Below, in pieces: positions 19,347 to 27,523 of a stretch of DNA of 64,000 nucleotides. The stretch lies in NCBI RefSeq assembly GCF_034929435.1, contig NZ_JAYFUM010000016.1:1-64000 (forward strand), in the 5' to 3' direction. The DNA comes from Arcicella rigui (lineage in GTDB: Bacteria; Bacteroidota; Bacteroidia; Cytophagales; Spirosomataceae). Position 1 is the first letter of the stretch. Each line of letters starts with the position of its first letter. A program made the position numbers and the translations under genes. Under the pieces are notes generated by a model. That model searched no databases. It was not told the origin of the DNA and worked only from the letters and a program-made list of their open reading frames with translations.

Positions 19347-19853
19347 CTAACACGCATACATGTGTAATCTATCTTTCAACTCTTTACGAGCTATATGTAT
19401 TCTGTTTTTCACTGTACCGATTGGAATATCCAATTTCTCGGCAATTTCATGGTATTTAAACCCTCTGAAATACATCATAAAAGGCGTTTTGTAGGCATCT
19501 TCCAAAGCCGAAACCGCATTATTGATGTCGTTCATAGCGAAAGTGCTGATAGCTAAATTATCAGTGCTACTTTCTGTTGAGTTAATGAAGTGTAAATTAT
19601 CTGAAGTATCAATAAAAGTATTCTTTCTCACCATTTTTTGATAATTGGTGATGAAAGTATTTTTCATAATGGTATATAACCAAGCTTTTAGGTTTGTTCC
19701 TTCAGTATATTTCTCTCTATTAGTAAAAGCTTTTAATAGCGTATCTTGAAGTAAGTCATTGGCTTCTTCGTAGTCTCTTGTTAGCTTCATGGCGAAAGGC
19801 TTTAAAGACTTAGATACTTTTCCGATATGATAGGTAAATTCTAAAGCTGTCAT
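19347..19853 (-). CDS. ECF RNA polymerase sigma factor of the carotenoid cluster
   Basis: This 168-residue sigma-70 group 4 factor has region 2 at about 12-80 (DYEEANDLLQDTLLKAF and LKAWLYTIMKNTFI). Region 4 lies at about 105-160 (YKTPFMMYFRGFKYHEIAEKL, IPIGTVKNRIHIARK). No anti-sigma gene adjoins it. It sits directly upstream of crtI-crtB on the same strand. In many Bacteroidota such a sigma factor, often with a MerR/CarH-type repressor, drives light-induced carotenoid synthesis; that role is inferred here. No MerR gene is in the window. Its promoter overlaps repeated motifs. Confidence 0.88.
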   Translation of the reverse strand: MTALEFTYHIGKVSKSLKPFAMKLTRDYEEANDLLQDTLLKAFTNREKYTEGTNLKAWLYTIMKNTFITNYQKMVRKNTFIDTSDNLHFINSTESSTDNLAISTFAMNDINNAVSALEDAYKTPFMMYFRGFKYHEIAEKLDIPIGTVKNRIHIARKELKDRLHMYAC

Positions 19854-19881
19854 TGTTTAGTTTTTCTTGATGTTTGTTTAA

Positions 19882-19914
19882 CAAATATACATAATAGTTA
19901 AACAAAAAAACAAA
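19882..19914 (-). promoter_or_regulatory. Promoter of the ECF sigma gene
   Basis: On the minus strand TTTG (19914-19911), 21 bases, then TATATTTG (19889-19882) fits the Bacteroidota -33/-7 consensus. Motif copies gttaaacaaa (19897-19906) and its reverse complement (19873-19882) overlap the promoter, which suits a repressor operator. Confidence 0.65.
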
Positions 19915-20060
19915 CTAAAAGTGCATAAATTTTTTAAATGATTTAGATTAAACTTATTTATTATCAATATATAAGCCCAAAAATGCCCTTTTTGTAGCTT
20001 TTAAGCCTGTTTTTGAAAATAGTGCCTCAAAAAATAATTGTTTAATATAATGTATTATAT

Positions 20061-20080
20061 GTTAAACAAAGTTGAACAAA
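20061..20080. promoter_or_regulatory. Tandem GTTRAACAAA motif pair
   Basis: gttaaacaaa and gttgaacaaa lie back to back, 10 bases apart (one helical turn), in the divergent region between the sigma factor and the TonB receptor. The same motif occurs at the sigma promoter. This is a candidate operator for one regulator acting on both sides. Confidence 0.5.
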
Positions 20081-20108
20081 GTACAGACTTATATTTAAAA
20101 TTGAAGCA

Positions 20109-20140
20109 TTTGTAATACTTGAGCTATTTCGCTAATTTTG
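20109..20140 (+). promoter_or_regulatory. Promoter of the TonB receptor at 20214
   Basis: TTTG at 20109-20112, a 20-base spacer, then TAATTTTG at 20133-20140 matches the -33/-7 consensus well. The expected start of transcription is about 65 bases before the receptor ATG. Confidence 0.65.
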
Positions 20141-20213
20141 CAACAGCATTGCATAAAATACAAAGTCGGTAGATTCTTCCCATATTTCAAGCCGATGTAC
20201 AAAATACTTCATC

Positions 20214-22538
20214 ATGAAAAAATCCTTCCTTATCTTTTGTTTAATCCTTCTTTTTACCTTTTCGGTTGATGCACAAAAGCAAACTTGCAATTGCACACTT
20301 CAAGGCGTAGTACATGAAAAGGATATTCACCAAGTAGTAGCTGGGGCGGTTATTTATATCAAAGGCACAAACATTGCTACTTTTGCCGATGCCAAAGGCA
20401 AGTATTCGTTCAAAAATTTATGCAAAGGAAATTATATACTGGTTTGTCAAGCCGTAGGATTTCAGAAAGTAGAAGTACCTGTAAGCCTTAGTAATGAACA
20501 TCAAGAAGACTTTTCATTGGAAGATAAAGACGAACACTTACAAGAAGTAGTAGTAAGTGGAAAGAAAATGGAAAATGTTACGCAGGCTAAAGGCATATTA
20601 GAAGGAGAAGCCCTCGACCAAACCAGAGGACAAAGCTTGGGCGAATCGCTAAAAAGTATTACAGGTGTAACCACGCTACAAACGGGAAGTTCTATTTCAA
20701 AACCGATTATTCATGGAATGCACTCCAACCGTGTACTGATTCTTAATAATGGTATTCGTCAAGAAGGACAACAGTGGGGAAGCGAACACGCCCCAGAGAT
20801 TGACCCTTTTGTGGCGAAGAAGCTTACAGTTATTAAAGGTGCGGCAGGTGTGCGATATGGTTCGGATGCTATTGCGGGCGTAATCATGGTTGAGCCTGCT
20901 CCCTTGCCTGATTCTGTAAAAATTCACGGTGAAATCAATTCCGCCGCTTTTACCAATGGAAGAATGGGCGTTATTTCGGGTATTGCAGAAGGAGGAGTAT
21001 CTGCCATAAAAGGTTTAGCTTGGCGAGTACAGGGAACTTATAAACGTGGAGGCGATATTAAAACCGCCAACTATTATATGGCAAACACTGGCGTACAAGA
21101 AAGAAACTTTTCGGTAGCTCTCGGTTATAATAAAATACATTATGGAACAGAAATGTTCTTTAGTTATTTCGATACGCAACTGGGTATTTTTGCAGGCTCG
21201 CATATTGGTAACACAACAGACTTACAAAACGCTATCAACAGCTCGAAACCCAACGAAGCTTATACCCCTGCTGAACCAAGTTATAATATTAATAGACCCA
21301 ACCAAGATTTAGCACATCATTTGATAAAGCTTAAAAGCTTTGCGATTGTAGATAAACTCGGAAAGATTACGCTTACACTGGCTCGTCAGTATGATTGGCG
21401 TTTAGAGTATGACGTTCCGAGAGGAAATCGTAATTTAAACACCCTTAATTTTAAACTTACTACCTACACGGGCGAGCTTTTATTAGAACACAAACCGCTT
21501 TTTAATATCTTCTCAGGCTCAGTAGGCATTAGCGGAATGTATCAAGAAAACCTTTCTTCTTCTTATGAACTTACGAAGCCTTTAGTGAATACAGTACTCA
21601 TTCCCAATTACCAAGTAAGTACGGGTGGATTGTTTGTGATAGAACGTTATTTAAAAAAGCGATGGGAGTTTGAAACAGGGCTACGCTATGATTTCAGAAA
21701 TGCACAGGCTTATGGACTTACGTTTACTAATCAAGCCTACAACAATTCTTTTACTTTCAATAACTTCTCGGCTACTGCTGGAACTACCTATACTTTAAAT
21801 GACCACATCGACTTTAAATTCAATGCGGCATTGGCTTGGCGAGCCCCCAATATGAATGAATTGTTTTCAGACGGGATTCACCACGGAGCGGCAGCTTATG
21901 AGAAAGGAAATATCAACCTTCAACCAGAAGTAGCTCATAATCTAAACTTTACGGCAAATTATAGTAGCGAAAAGCTCAATATAGAACTAAGTCCTTACTT
22001 GAATTTTATAGATGACTTTATCTATTTAAAACCCCGTTCGGTTGATGGCGTACTACAAAGCGTGCTTACCGTGCGTGGAGCTTTCCCTGCTTTCGATTAC
22101 ACCCAAGTAAATGCCCGATTTGCAGGGCTTGATGTTTCTGCTACCTATCAAATCACCGAAAAGATAAGTCTTTCAGAAAAGTATTCGATGGTAAGAGCAA
22201 AAGACATCTTGAATAATCAGTACATGGTAAACATTCCGAGCGACCGTTTAGAGAGTAGCTTAAAATACGACTTCAAAAAACAAGGGGCATTTATCAGTAT
22301 TGGCAACGCTTTAGTAGCTCGACAAACAAGGGTAGAAGCCAATAGCGATTTCCTTGCACCACCGCCCGCATACAGTCTTTGGAAAGCAGACGCAGGCATC
22401 AATATCAGCAAAGTCAGTCTTGGACTTAGCGTCAGCAACGCCTTTAATGTGGCATACAGAGAATATTTAAACAGATTCAGATACTTCACCGATGATATGG
22501 GCAGAAACATCTCCGTTCGGGTAAAGTACTTATTCTAA
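20214..22538 (+). CDS. TonB-dependent receptor with carboxypeptidase-like N-domain
   Basis: This 774-residue outer-membrane transporter has a signal peptide ending near FSVDAQ. A CarboxypepD_reg-like domain (about 25-110: GVVHEKDIHQVVAGAVIYIKG) is followed by a plug (about 115-230, with SISKPIIHGMHSNRVLILNNG and LTVIKGAAGVRYGSDAIAGV) and a barrel ending RVKYLF. The N-terminus has a CNC motif. It resembles receptors often associated with metal or small-ligand uptake, but the substrate is unknown. It is divergent from the ECF sigma factor and may share its control. Confidence 0.88.
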   Translation: MKKSFLIFCLILLFTFSVDAQKQTCNCTLQGVVHEKDIHQVVAGAVIYIKGTNIATFADAKGKYSFKNLCKGNYILVCQAVGFQKVEVPVSLSNEHQEDFSLEDKDEHLQEVVVSGKKMENVTQAKGILEGEALDQTRGQSLGESLKSITGVTTLQTGSSISKPIIHGMHSNRVLILNNGIRQEGQQWGSEHAPEIDPFVAKKLTVIKGAAGVRYGSDAIAGVIMVEPAPLPDSVKIHGEINSAAFTNGRMGVISGIAEGGVSAIKGLAWRVQGTYKRGGDIKTANYYMANTGVQERNFSVALGYNKIHYGTEMFFSYFDTQLGIFAGSHIGNTTDLQNAINSSKPNEAYTPAEPSYNINRPNQDLAHHLIKLKSFAIVDKLGKITLTLARQYDWRLEYDVPRGNRNLNTLNFKLTTYTGELLLEHKPLFNIFSGSVGISGMYQENLSSSYELTKPLVNTVLIPNYQVSTGGLFVIERYLKKRWEFETGLRYDFRNAQAYGLTFTNQAYNNSFTFNNFSATAGTTYTLNDHIDFKFNAALAWRAPNMNELFSDGIHHGAAAYEKGNINLQPEVAHNLNFTANYSSEKLNIELSPYLNFIDDFIYLKPRSVDGVLQSVLTVRGAFPAFDYTQVNARFAGLDVSATYQITEKISLSEKYSMVRAKDILNNQYMVNIPSDRLESSLKYDFKKQGAFISIGNALVARQTRVEANSDFLAPPPAYSLWKADAGINISKVSLGLSVSNAFNVAYREYLNRFRYFTDDMGRNISVRVKYLF

Positions 22539-22558
22539 TACATCGGATACTTTAGCTT

Positions 22559-22747
22559 TGCGATAGGTCATATTTACTTTGCGATGGCTTATATGTATCG
22601 TGCGATTGGTCATATTTGCTTTGCGATGGCTTATATGTACCGTGCGATAGGTCATATTTGCTTTGCGATAGCTTATATGTATCGTGCGATGGGTCATATT
22701 TGCTTTGCGATAGCTTATATGTATCGTGCGATAGGTCATAGTGTAAA
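22559..22747. repeat. Nine tandem 21-bp repeats (iteron-like array)
   Basis: Units starting tgcgat occur at 22559, 22580, 22601, 22622, 22643, 22664, 22685, 22706 and 22727, an exact 21-base step. Two unit types alternate: tgcgatrggtcatatttgctt and tgcgatrgcttatatgtatcg, giving a 42-base super-period. The second type contains a cgata/tatcg inverted repeat. The last unit decays after ggtcata. The array lies between the TonB receptor stop and the ParB-AAA gene. A minus-strand frame reads through it only because 21 is a multiple of three. Confidence 0.95.
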
Positions 22748-22885
22748 ATGAATATAAAAAAGGAATATTAGCTTTACAAGTGAGCCTGTTAGACCCTGTT
22801 ACTAAAACTGTACACATAATAATAATGAAATACCATAGAAACTTTATATAGTATTTATCAGCAAGAGTTTAGTGTTATTTTTTTG

Positions 22886-22893
22886 TAGATTTG
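22886..22893 (+). promoter_or_regulatory. Candidate -7 box of the ParB-AAA cassette
   Basis: TAGATTTG matches TAnnTTTG and lies 16 bases before the ATG at 22910, implying a very short leader. No good -33 element is visible. Confidence 0.45.
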
Positions 22894-22909
22894 CGTAAAA
22901 TGCTTGAAC

Positions 22910-25039
22910 ATGGATAAATACATTCAAATAAACATCGATGAGCTAATACTCGATGCCAATAACTATCGATTTATAGATCATAAAGATTATACAAAGGTTG
23001 ATGAGTTCCAAGTAAGCGATAAACGTATTCAAGAACGTACTTATCGTTTATTATTGGGAAAGAATGAAGAGAATATAACAGACTTGATACTTAGTTTCAA
23101 AACGAATGGTATTCTAAAACTTGACCCTATTCAAGTCAGAAAAATATCAGAAGCTAAGTATTTAGTGATTGAAGGAAATCGTAGAACGGCAGCATTAAAG
23201 TTCCTACAAGAACAGTATAAAAAGAACTTTGATATTGGAAAACTCAAAGAAGAAGACTTTAGAGCAATAGAGGTTGTTTTAATCTCTGATGAGAGTCCTG
23301 TTCAACACCTAATTACAATGGGCTTACATCATCTTAATGGGAAAAAGAAATGGAGTTTAATGAATCAATCACAACTTATTCAAGATTTATTGAATATTCA
23401 TCATTTATCCGAGGACGAGATTTCTAACTCTCTGGGGTTTGGTAAAACCATAATTAGGAGAAGTATAAGAACCTTTTCACTTATAAATCTATACAAAAAG
23501 AGTGATTATGGTGACCAATTTAAAAGTGAGATGTATCCTATTTTTCAAGAAATAGTAACAAATCTTGAATTAAGAGCTTGGTTAGAATGGGATGAGTCGT
23601 TAATGAAACCCTTAGCCATAATTAATCAAGAGCGTTTATTTTCATGGCTTTCGACTATTCCCGAGACCAATGAAGAAGATGATGAAGAAAGTGATAGAAA
23701 ATTACATCCGATTATCTCTAAACGTGACGAGATAAGGTCTTTAGCCGAATTTATTAATGACTCGGAAGCTGTAAAGGCTATGGAAAGTAAGCGTAGCATT
23801 ACAGCCGGATATGTACTTAGTGATGGTGTAGGAACTTCTCGCTTTAAGAATTCTCTTGAAAATCTTGAAAAAGAAGTTCAAAGTGCATTTCAATTTAGTC
23901 AGTATATGACTGATGATGACGCTAATAAATTAAATAAGATACAAGATAAACTTTCTCGTTTACTATTACTACCTGTCAATAAAAGTCAAGTAAACCTAAC
24001 TGAAAGAAGGGGAAGCCAATATTTCTCATCTATAGATAGGCACTTTAGCACAATAAAGGTTCATAAGTATCGAAAACTTGTAGATATAGATATTAACAAA
24101 TTAAGCAAAGTTAATTTATTTGCTGGTGGCAATAATACAGGTAAAACTTCAGTGCTGGAATTAGTCTATCTGTTTACTAAATTAAATACAATTCAATCCT
24201 TGATTGAGCTTGAAAAATTTAGAGGTCGTTTTTATCAAGATTTTAGTGCTAAATGGTTTGATACCTTTTTTATTGATAAAATTCATCTTGAAGGTTGTTT
24301 CAACCGTAAAGAATGTTCTCTTTTTTTACAGAAAATTGAAACTACTGAAAACATTGATAAAAGCTATTACCTTGATAGCATTGAATCAGAGGCTAATGTA
24401 AATGGAGATACTTTTACAAGTACACTTCATTTATTCTCTAACAGAGAGCCTCAGCTTTATTTTGATAAAAGTCAAGTTTTGTGCGAAGCTGCTTTTAGCA
24501 GCCCTTACAGGTATAATGGTGATTTGCTTAAAAAAGCTCATGCAAAAGCCATTCAAGAACGATACTTTGAAAAAATTGTCAAGTTCATTCAAGATAAAAT
24601 GGACAACAGTATTGAGGAAATAGAAATGGTAAACATTGATAATACTTCTCGTTTTATGGTTACTTCATCTAAGTTAAACCATGCCATAGATTTAACAAAG
24701 TACGGAGAAGGGCTACAAAGAGTTTTTGAAATAGCATTATTCATGGGGTACTGTCAGAATGGAGTACTCTGTATTGATGAGCTTGACAGTGCTATTCACA
24801 AAAGTTTACTTGTTGATTTTACGGGATTTATTCAAGAATTAGCAGATGATTTTAATGTTCAGTTATTTTTAACTACTCATAGTAAGGAATGTATCGATGC
24901 GTTTGTCGAAAATGAATATCCTGATACAAATCTAACAGCATTCGCCTTACAAGAAGACGATGGAAAAATATCGTGTAAGTTTTTAGAAGGGAATAAACTT
25001 AAAGCTTTGGTCGAATCATTTAATATAGATATCCGATGA
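22910..25039 (+). CDS. ParB-N-like domain fused to an OLD/AAA-type ATPase (putative defence)
   Basis: This cytoplasmic protein has about 709 residues. The N-terminal part (about 1-130) is ParB/Srx-like with VIEGNRRTAALK (G89-N-R-R92), equivalent to ParB box II GERR. A middle helical region (about 140-370) follows. The C-terminal ABC/OLD-class ATPase has Walker A FAGGNNTGKTS (K412), signature-like KYGEGLQR, Walker B VLCIDELDS (D623-E624) and switch His in LTTHSKE (H657). An upstream TTG at 22904 is in frame, but the ATG at 22910 is preferred. The stop overlaps the next start (ATGA), so the two are coupled. Overcoming-lysogenization-type ATPases paired with TOPRIM nucleases act in phage defence (Gabija, PARIS); this role is inferred. 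Codons are A+T-rich. Confidence 0.82.
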   Translation: MDKYIQINIDELILDANNYRFIDHKDYTKVDEFQVSDKRIQERTYRLLLGKNEENITDLILSFKTNGILKLDPIQVRKISEAKYLVIEGNRRTAALKFLQEQYKKNFDIGKLKEEDFRAIEVVLISDESPVQHLITMGLHHLNGKKKWSLMNQSQLIQDLLNIHHLSEDEISNSLGFGKTIIRRSIRTFSLINLYKKSDYGDQFKSEMYPIFQEIVTNLELRAWLEWDESLMKPLAIINQERLFSWLSTIPETNEEDDEESDRKLHPIISKRDEIRSLAEFINDSEAVKAMESKRSITAGYVLSDGVGTSRFKNSLENLEKEVQSAFQFSQYMTDDDANKLNKIQDKLSRLLLLPVNKSQVNLTERRGSQYFSSIDRHFSTIKVHKYRKLVDIDINKLSKVNLFAGGNNTGKTSVLELVYLFTKLNTIQSLIELEKFRGRFYQDFSAKWFDTFFIDKIHLEGCFNRKECSLFLQKIETTENIDKSYYLDSIESEANVNGDTFTSTLHLFSNREPQLYFDKSQVLCEAAFSSPYRYNGDLLKKAHAKAIQERYFEKIVKFIQDKMDNSIEEIEMVNIDNTSRFMVTSSKLNHAIDLTKYGEGLQRVFEIALFMGYCQNGVLCIDELDSAIHKSLLVDFTGFIQELADDFNVQLFLTTHSKECIDAFVENEYPDTNLTAFALQEDDGKISCKFLEGNKLKALVESFNIDIR

Positions 25040-25851
25040 TTACTCAGATTATAGCCGTTTTGTGCGAAGGTCCTCACGATGTTGCTTTTTTAGTAAAAAT
25101 ATTGAAAACAGAAGGTTTTAAAACTATTGATTTTACCAAGTTTTCTGACCTCCCATCTCCAATGGGTGACTTATTAAAAGAAGAGGTACGAAAAACCAAT
25201 CTTGAAGAACTTCGTTTGACTCAACTAAGACAAGCCTTACTTCCTACAAACATTCTTAAGAAAGATAATATTTACCTATTTTTTTATGCACTTGGTGGAG
25301 AAAAAAGAGTGGACTTAAGGAATTCTATTTTAGAAAAATTTAAGTTATTAATTCCACAAGCAGGAGAATTAAGCATGCTACCTAAAGATACACAATTAAA
25401 AGTAGCTTATGTTTTTGATGCTGATAATAAAGGGGTAGAGGCACGTATTAAAGAGCTAAATCAAGAATTAAGAAAGGTTTTTCCCAATTGTAATTTTCAG
25501 AATAACTCCGACATAGTTGTAGATGAAATCACGTTAGGATGCTATATTTTTAGTAAAGCAGGTACTAATACGGGAAAATTGGAAAATCTTATATTACCTC
25601 TGATGAAATCAGGGAATGAAGCTATTTTCGATGATGCAGAGAGCTTTTTAAATGCTCATACAAACATAAAGTGGAAGAAAGATTATGACCAAGAAAAAGC
25701 TATTATTGGGGTAGCAGGACAGTTACAAAAATCGGGAAGTACTAATACTGTCATTATTGCTCAAACAGATTTTATAAATGAGATAAAGATACAACGAGAC
25801 TCTAAATGCCAAGAAATAATAGATTTTTTCAATTTACTAACTAGGTCTTAG
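25036..25851 (+). CDS. TOPRIM-like putative nuclease/effector of the ParB-AAA cassette
   Basis: The 271-residue protein begins with a TOPRIM-like motif, AVLCEGPHDVAFLVKIL (E11), and has AYVFDADNKG (D128, D130) as the DxD element. This is the layout of OLD-type and PARIS AriB-type TOPRIM nucleases and of the DUF3226/DUF4435-like group. The C-terminal half (about 150-270) is of unknown type. It overlaps the ATPase gene by four bases (ATGA). I infer that the ATPase senses or restrains and this protein acts, but no catalytic activity can be proved from sequence. Confidence 0.75.
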   Translation: MITQIIAVLCEGPHDVAFLVKILKTEGFKTIDFTKFSDLPSPMGDLLKEEVRKTNLEELRLTQLRQALLPTNILKKDNIYLFFYALGGEKRVDLRNSILEKFKLLIPQAGELSMLPKDTQLKVAYVFDADNKGVEARIKELNQELRKVFPNCNFQNNSDIVVDEITLGCYIFSKAGTNTGKLENLILPLMKSGNEAIFDDAESFLNAHTNIKWKKDYDQEKAIIGVAGQLQKSGSTNTVIIAQTDFINEIKIQRDSKCQEIIDFFNLLTRS

Positions 25852-25859
25852 GCTATCTG

Positions 25860-25899
25860 TGCGATGATATTTACTTTGCAGTTGCTTATATTATGTATA
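25860..25899 (+). repeat. Decayed copy of the 21/42-bp repeat downstream of the cassette
   Basis: tgcgatg, then atatttactttgc, then ttgcttatat, then tgta matches one 42-base super-unit of the 22559-22747 array with short deletions and insertions. It begins nine bases past the TOPRIM gene stop, so the two-gene cassette is bracketed by the same repeat family in the same orientation. Confidence 0.7.
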
Positions 25900-26109
25900 A
25901 TAATAAGCTTGTTTGTTACTAATAAAGTCTTCTGGAAAGTTGATATGCGCATTTTAGTTTAGCGAGACTATACTCCTAATTCATGAGAGATTAACTATTT
26001 ATTAATGAGTTATTTAAAAGAAAATCCACTTGTATAAATTAAGATTGTTATTTATTTTTATATGAATTAATAGTCACTTTAATTTTTTATTAATAAATAC
26101 TCCTTAATC

Positions 26110-27060
26110 ATGAAAAAATTCATTAAAATCCCCCTGATCGTCTTAGGAACGATTGTTCTAATTGCTGCAATAGGTTTAACCTACTTTAATGTTAGAGGAA
26201 TTCCTAAATATGAAGTTAATATTCCAGCAGAAATTCAAACTACCAAAGTTGAAGTTACAGCTCAAAGAGTTGCTCGTGGTGAAAAAATTGCTACTGTTCT
26301 ATGCAATGGTTGTCATGCTAATTCAAACAATCGCTTAGTTGGTAAACATATTGGAGATTTACCCAAAGAATTTGGAAAAGCTTATTCATTAAATATTACT
26401 CAAGACAAAGAAGATGGAATAGGTAATTGGACAGATGGAGAATTAATATATTTTTTGAAAACAGGTATCAAAAGAGATGGACATTTTTCACCCATTATGC
26501 CTAAGTTTCCAAGAATGGCTGATGAAGATGTAAAGTCAATTGTGGCTTACTTACACTCAGACCGATACCCTGTTTTGGCAACCAAAGGAAAGCAACCAGC
26601 GCAAGAGCCGAGTTTGCTGTTGAAAGTACTAACAAATACAGTGATAAAGCCTATTGAAATAGTTAAAGAACCTATCTATATACCTGATTCAACAAACTTA
26701 GTAGCTTTTGGTAAATATGTTGCCAATGACATGATTGCTTGTTATGCTTGTCACTCCAAAGATTTTTCTAAGCAAGACCCTCTTTTCCCTGAAAAATCTT
26801 TAGGATTTTATGGAGGAGGTAATGGAATGCCTGACCTTAAAGGAAATATTATCTACACTTCTAATTTGACCTTTGACGAAGAAACAGGTATTGCTAAATA
26901 TACTGAGCAACAATTTATAGATGCTGTGAAACTTTGTAAAAAGCGTGATGGAACTATATTAAGATACCCAATGATTCCTCATGTTACCTTAACAGACTAT
27001 GAAGTAAAAGCAATTTATGCTTATCTCAAAACGATTCCAAAAATTAATAATAAAATTTAA
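26110..27060 (+). CDS. Membrane-anchored diheme c-type cytochrome
   Basis: This 316-residue periplasmic electron carrier is held by an N-terminal helix (about 5-27). Two heme-binding motifs are present: CNGCH at 65-69 and CYACH at 211-215. Each sits in its own cytochrome c fold, and PIMPKFPRM supplies a likely axial Met for the first heme. Similar diheme proteins serve dehydrogenases or terminal oxidases in Bacteroidota. No dehydrogenase adjoins it, so the partner is unknown. Confidence 0.87.
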   Translation: MKKFIKIPLIVLGTIVLIAAIGLTYFNVRGIPKYEVNIPAEIQTTKVEVTAQRVARGEKIATVLCNGCHANSNNRLVGKHIGDLPKEFGKAYSLNITQDKEDGIGNWTDGELIYFLKTGIKRDGHFSPIMPKFPRMADEDVKSIVAYLHSDRYPVLATKGKQPAQEPSLLLKVLTNTVIKPIEIVKEPIYIPDSTNLVAFGKYVANDMIACYACHSKDFSKQDPLFPEKSLGFYGGGNGMPDLKGNIIYTSNLTFDEETGIAKYTEQQFIDAVKLCKKRDGTILRYPMIPHVTLTDYEVKAIYAYLKTIPKINNKI

Positions 27061-27082
27061 ACCTTAGTTTTAGCAAATAAGT

Positions 27083-27140
27083 AAACGTTTTGAGTCTTTA
27101 AAATGATTTTCAATTATTATGCAAAGGCTCAAAACGTTTT
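27083..27140. terminator. Bidirectional hairpin between cytochrome and DUF2256 genes
   Basis: Arms aaacgttttgag and ctcaaaacgttt (12 bp perfect, then cttt/aaag) enclose a loop of about 20 bases, ending in tttt. It lies between convergent genes. Confidence 0.6.
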
Positions 27141-27223
27141 ATATGAACACTATCCCTTATTTAGAAAAACTGAATCTATAAAAAAATAGATTTTACACTA
27201 TTATAAAGTATGATGAATGATAG

Positions 27224-27358
27224 CTACGCCCTCCTGCATCGTTCTGAACAGTATTTTACTTCTTCCCAAACTCTTTCCCATTTCTTTCTCCAAGTAAATG
27301 GTTTTCCACAGGTGACACAGATTTTTGTGGGTAAGTCGGATTTCTTTATCATTTTCAT
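27224..27358 (-). CDS. DUF2256-family zinc-ribbon protein, 44 residues
   Basis: A short minus-strand gene encodes a 44-residue basic protein beginning MKMIKKSDLPTKICVTCGKP. CxxC (C14, C17) and a second pair in YCSERCRRA (C37, C41) form a zinc ribbon, with a Trp/Arg/Lys-rich middle (FTWRKKWERVW). This is the pattern of the DUF2256 family, whose members are often found near photolyase/cryptochrome genes; none is adjacent here. It lies alone in the 463-base gap between the cytochrome and YdeI-like genes. The plus-strand frame over it (27210-27413) is a shadow. Confidence 0.85.
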   Translation of the reverse strand: MKMIKKSDLPTKICVTCGKPFTWRKKWERVWEEVKYCSERCRRA

Positions 27359-27523
27359 GGCTAAAAAATTTATTTCTAAGGAAACAGGCTTTTCTATAAA
27401 ATGTTTTCGATGAGCTATTGGGTTTTATGTTTCAGAGAAATACTCTTAATGAAAGTGCAATTCAAATAAGGAAAATATCAAAAGACAAAGTAATTTTAAA
27501 CAACGAACTATTTGACATGAAAT

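Noticed and set aside
22559..22747. CRISPR array
   Set aside because: The units are contiguous 21-mers without unique spacers and no cas genes are present.
22530..22817. 95-residue minus-strand frame with heptad-like repeats (RTIHISYRKANMT)
   Set aside because: It exists only because the 21-base repeat is a multiple of three. It has no promoter or family, overlaps the TonB receptor end, and the repeat bases are conserved rather than codon positions.
25949..25961. ttagcgagactat shared with 36286-36298, as possible attachment sites
   Set aside because: A 13-base match is expected by chance many times in 64 kb, and nothing mobile lies between them.
27210..27413. 67-residue plus-strand frame
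   Set aside because: It is the antisense shadow of the DUF2256 gene, which has conserved Cys pairs and a sensible start.
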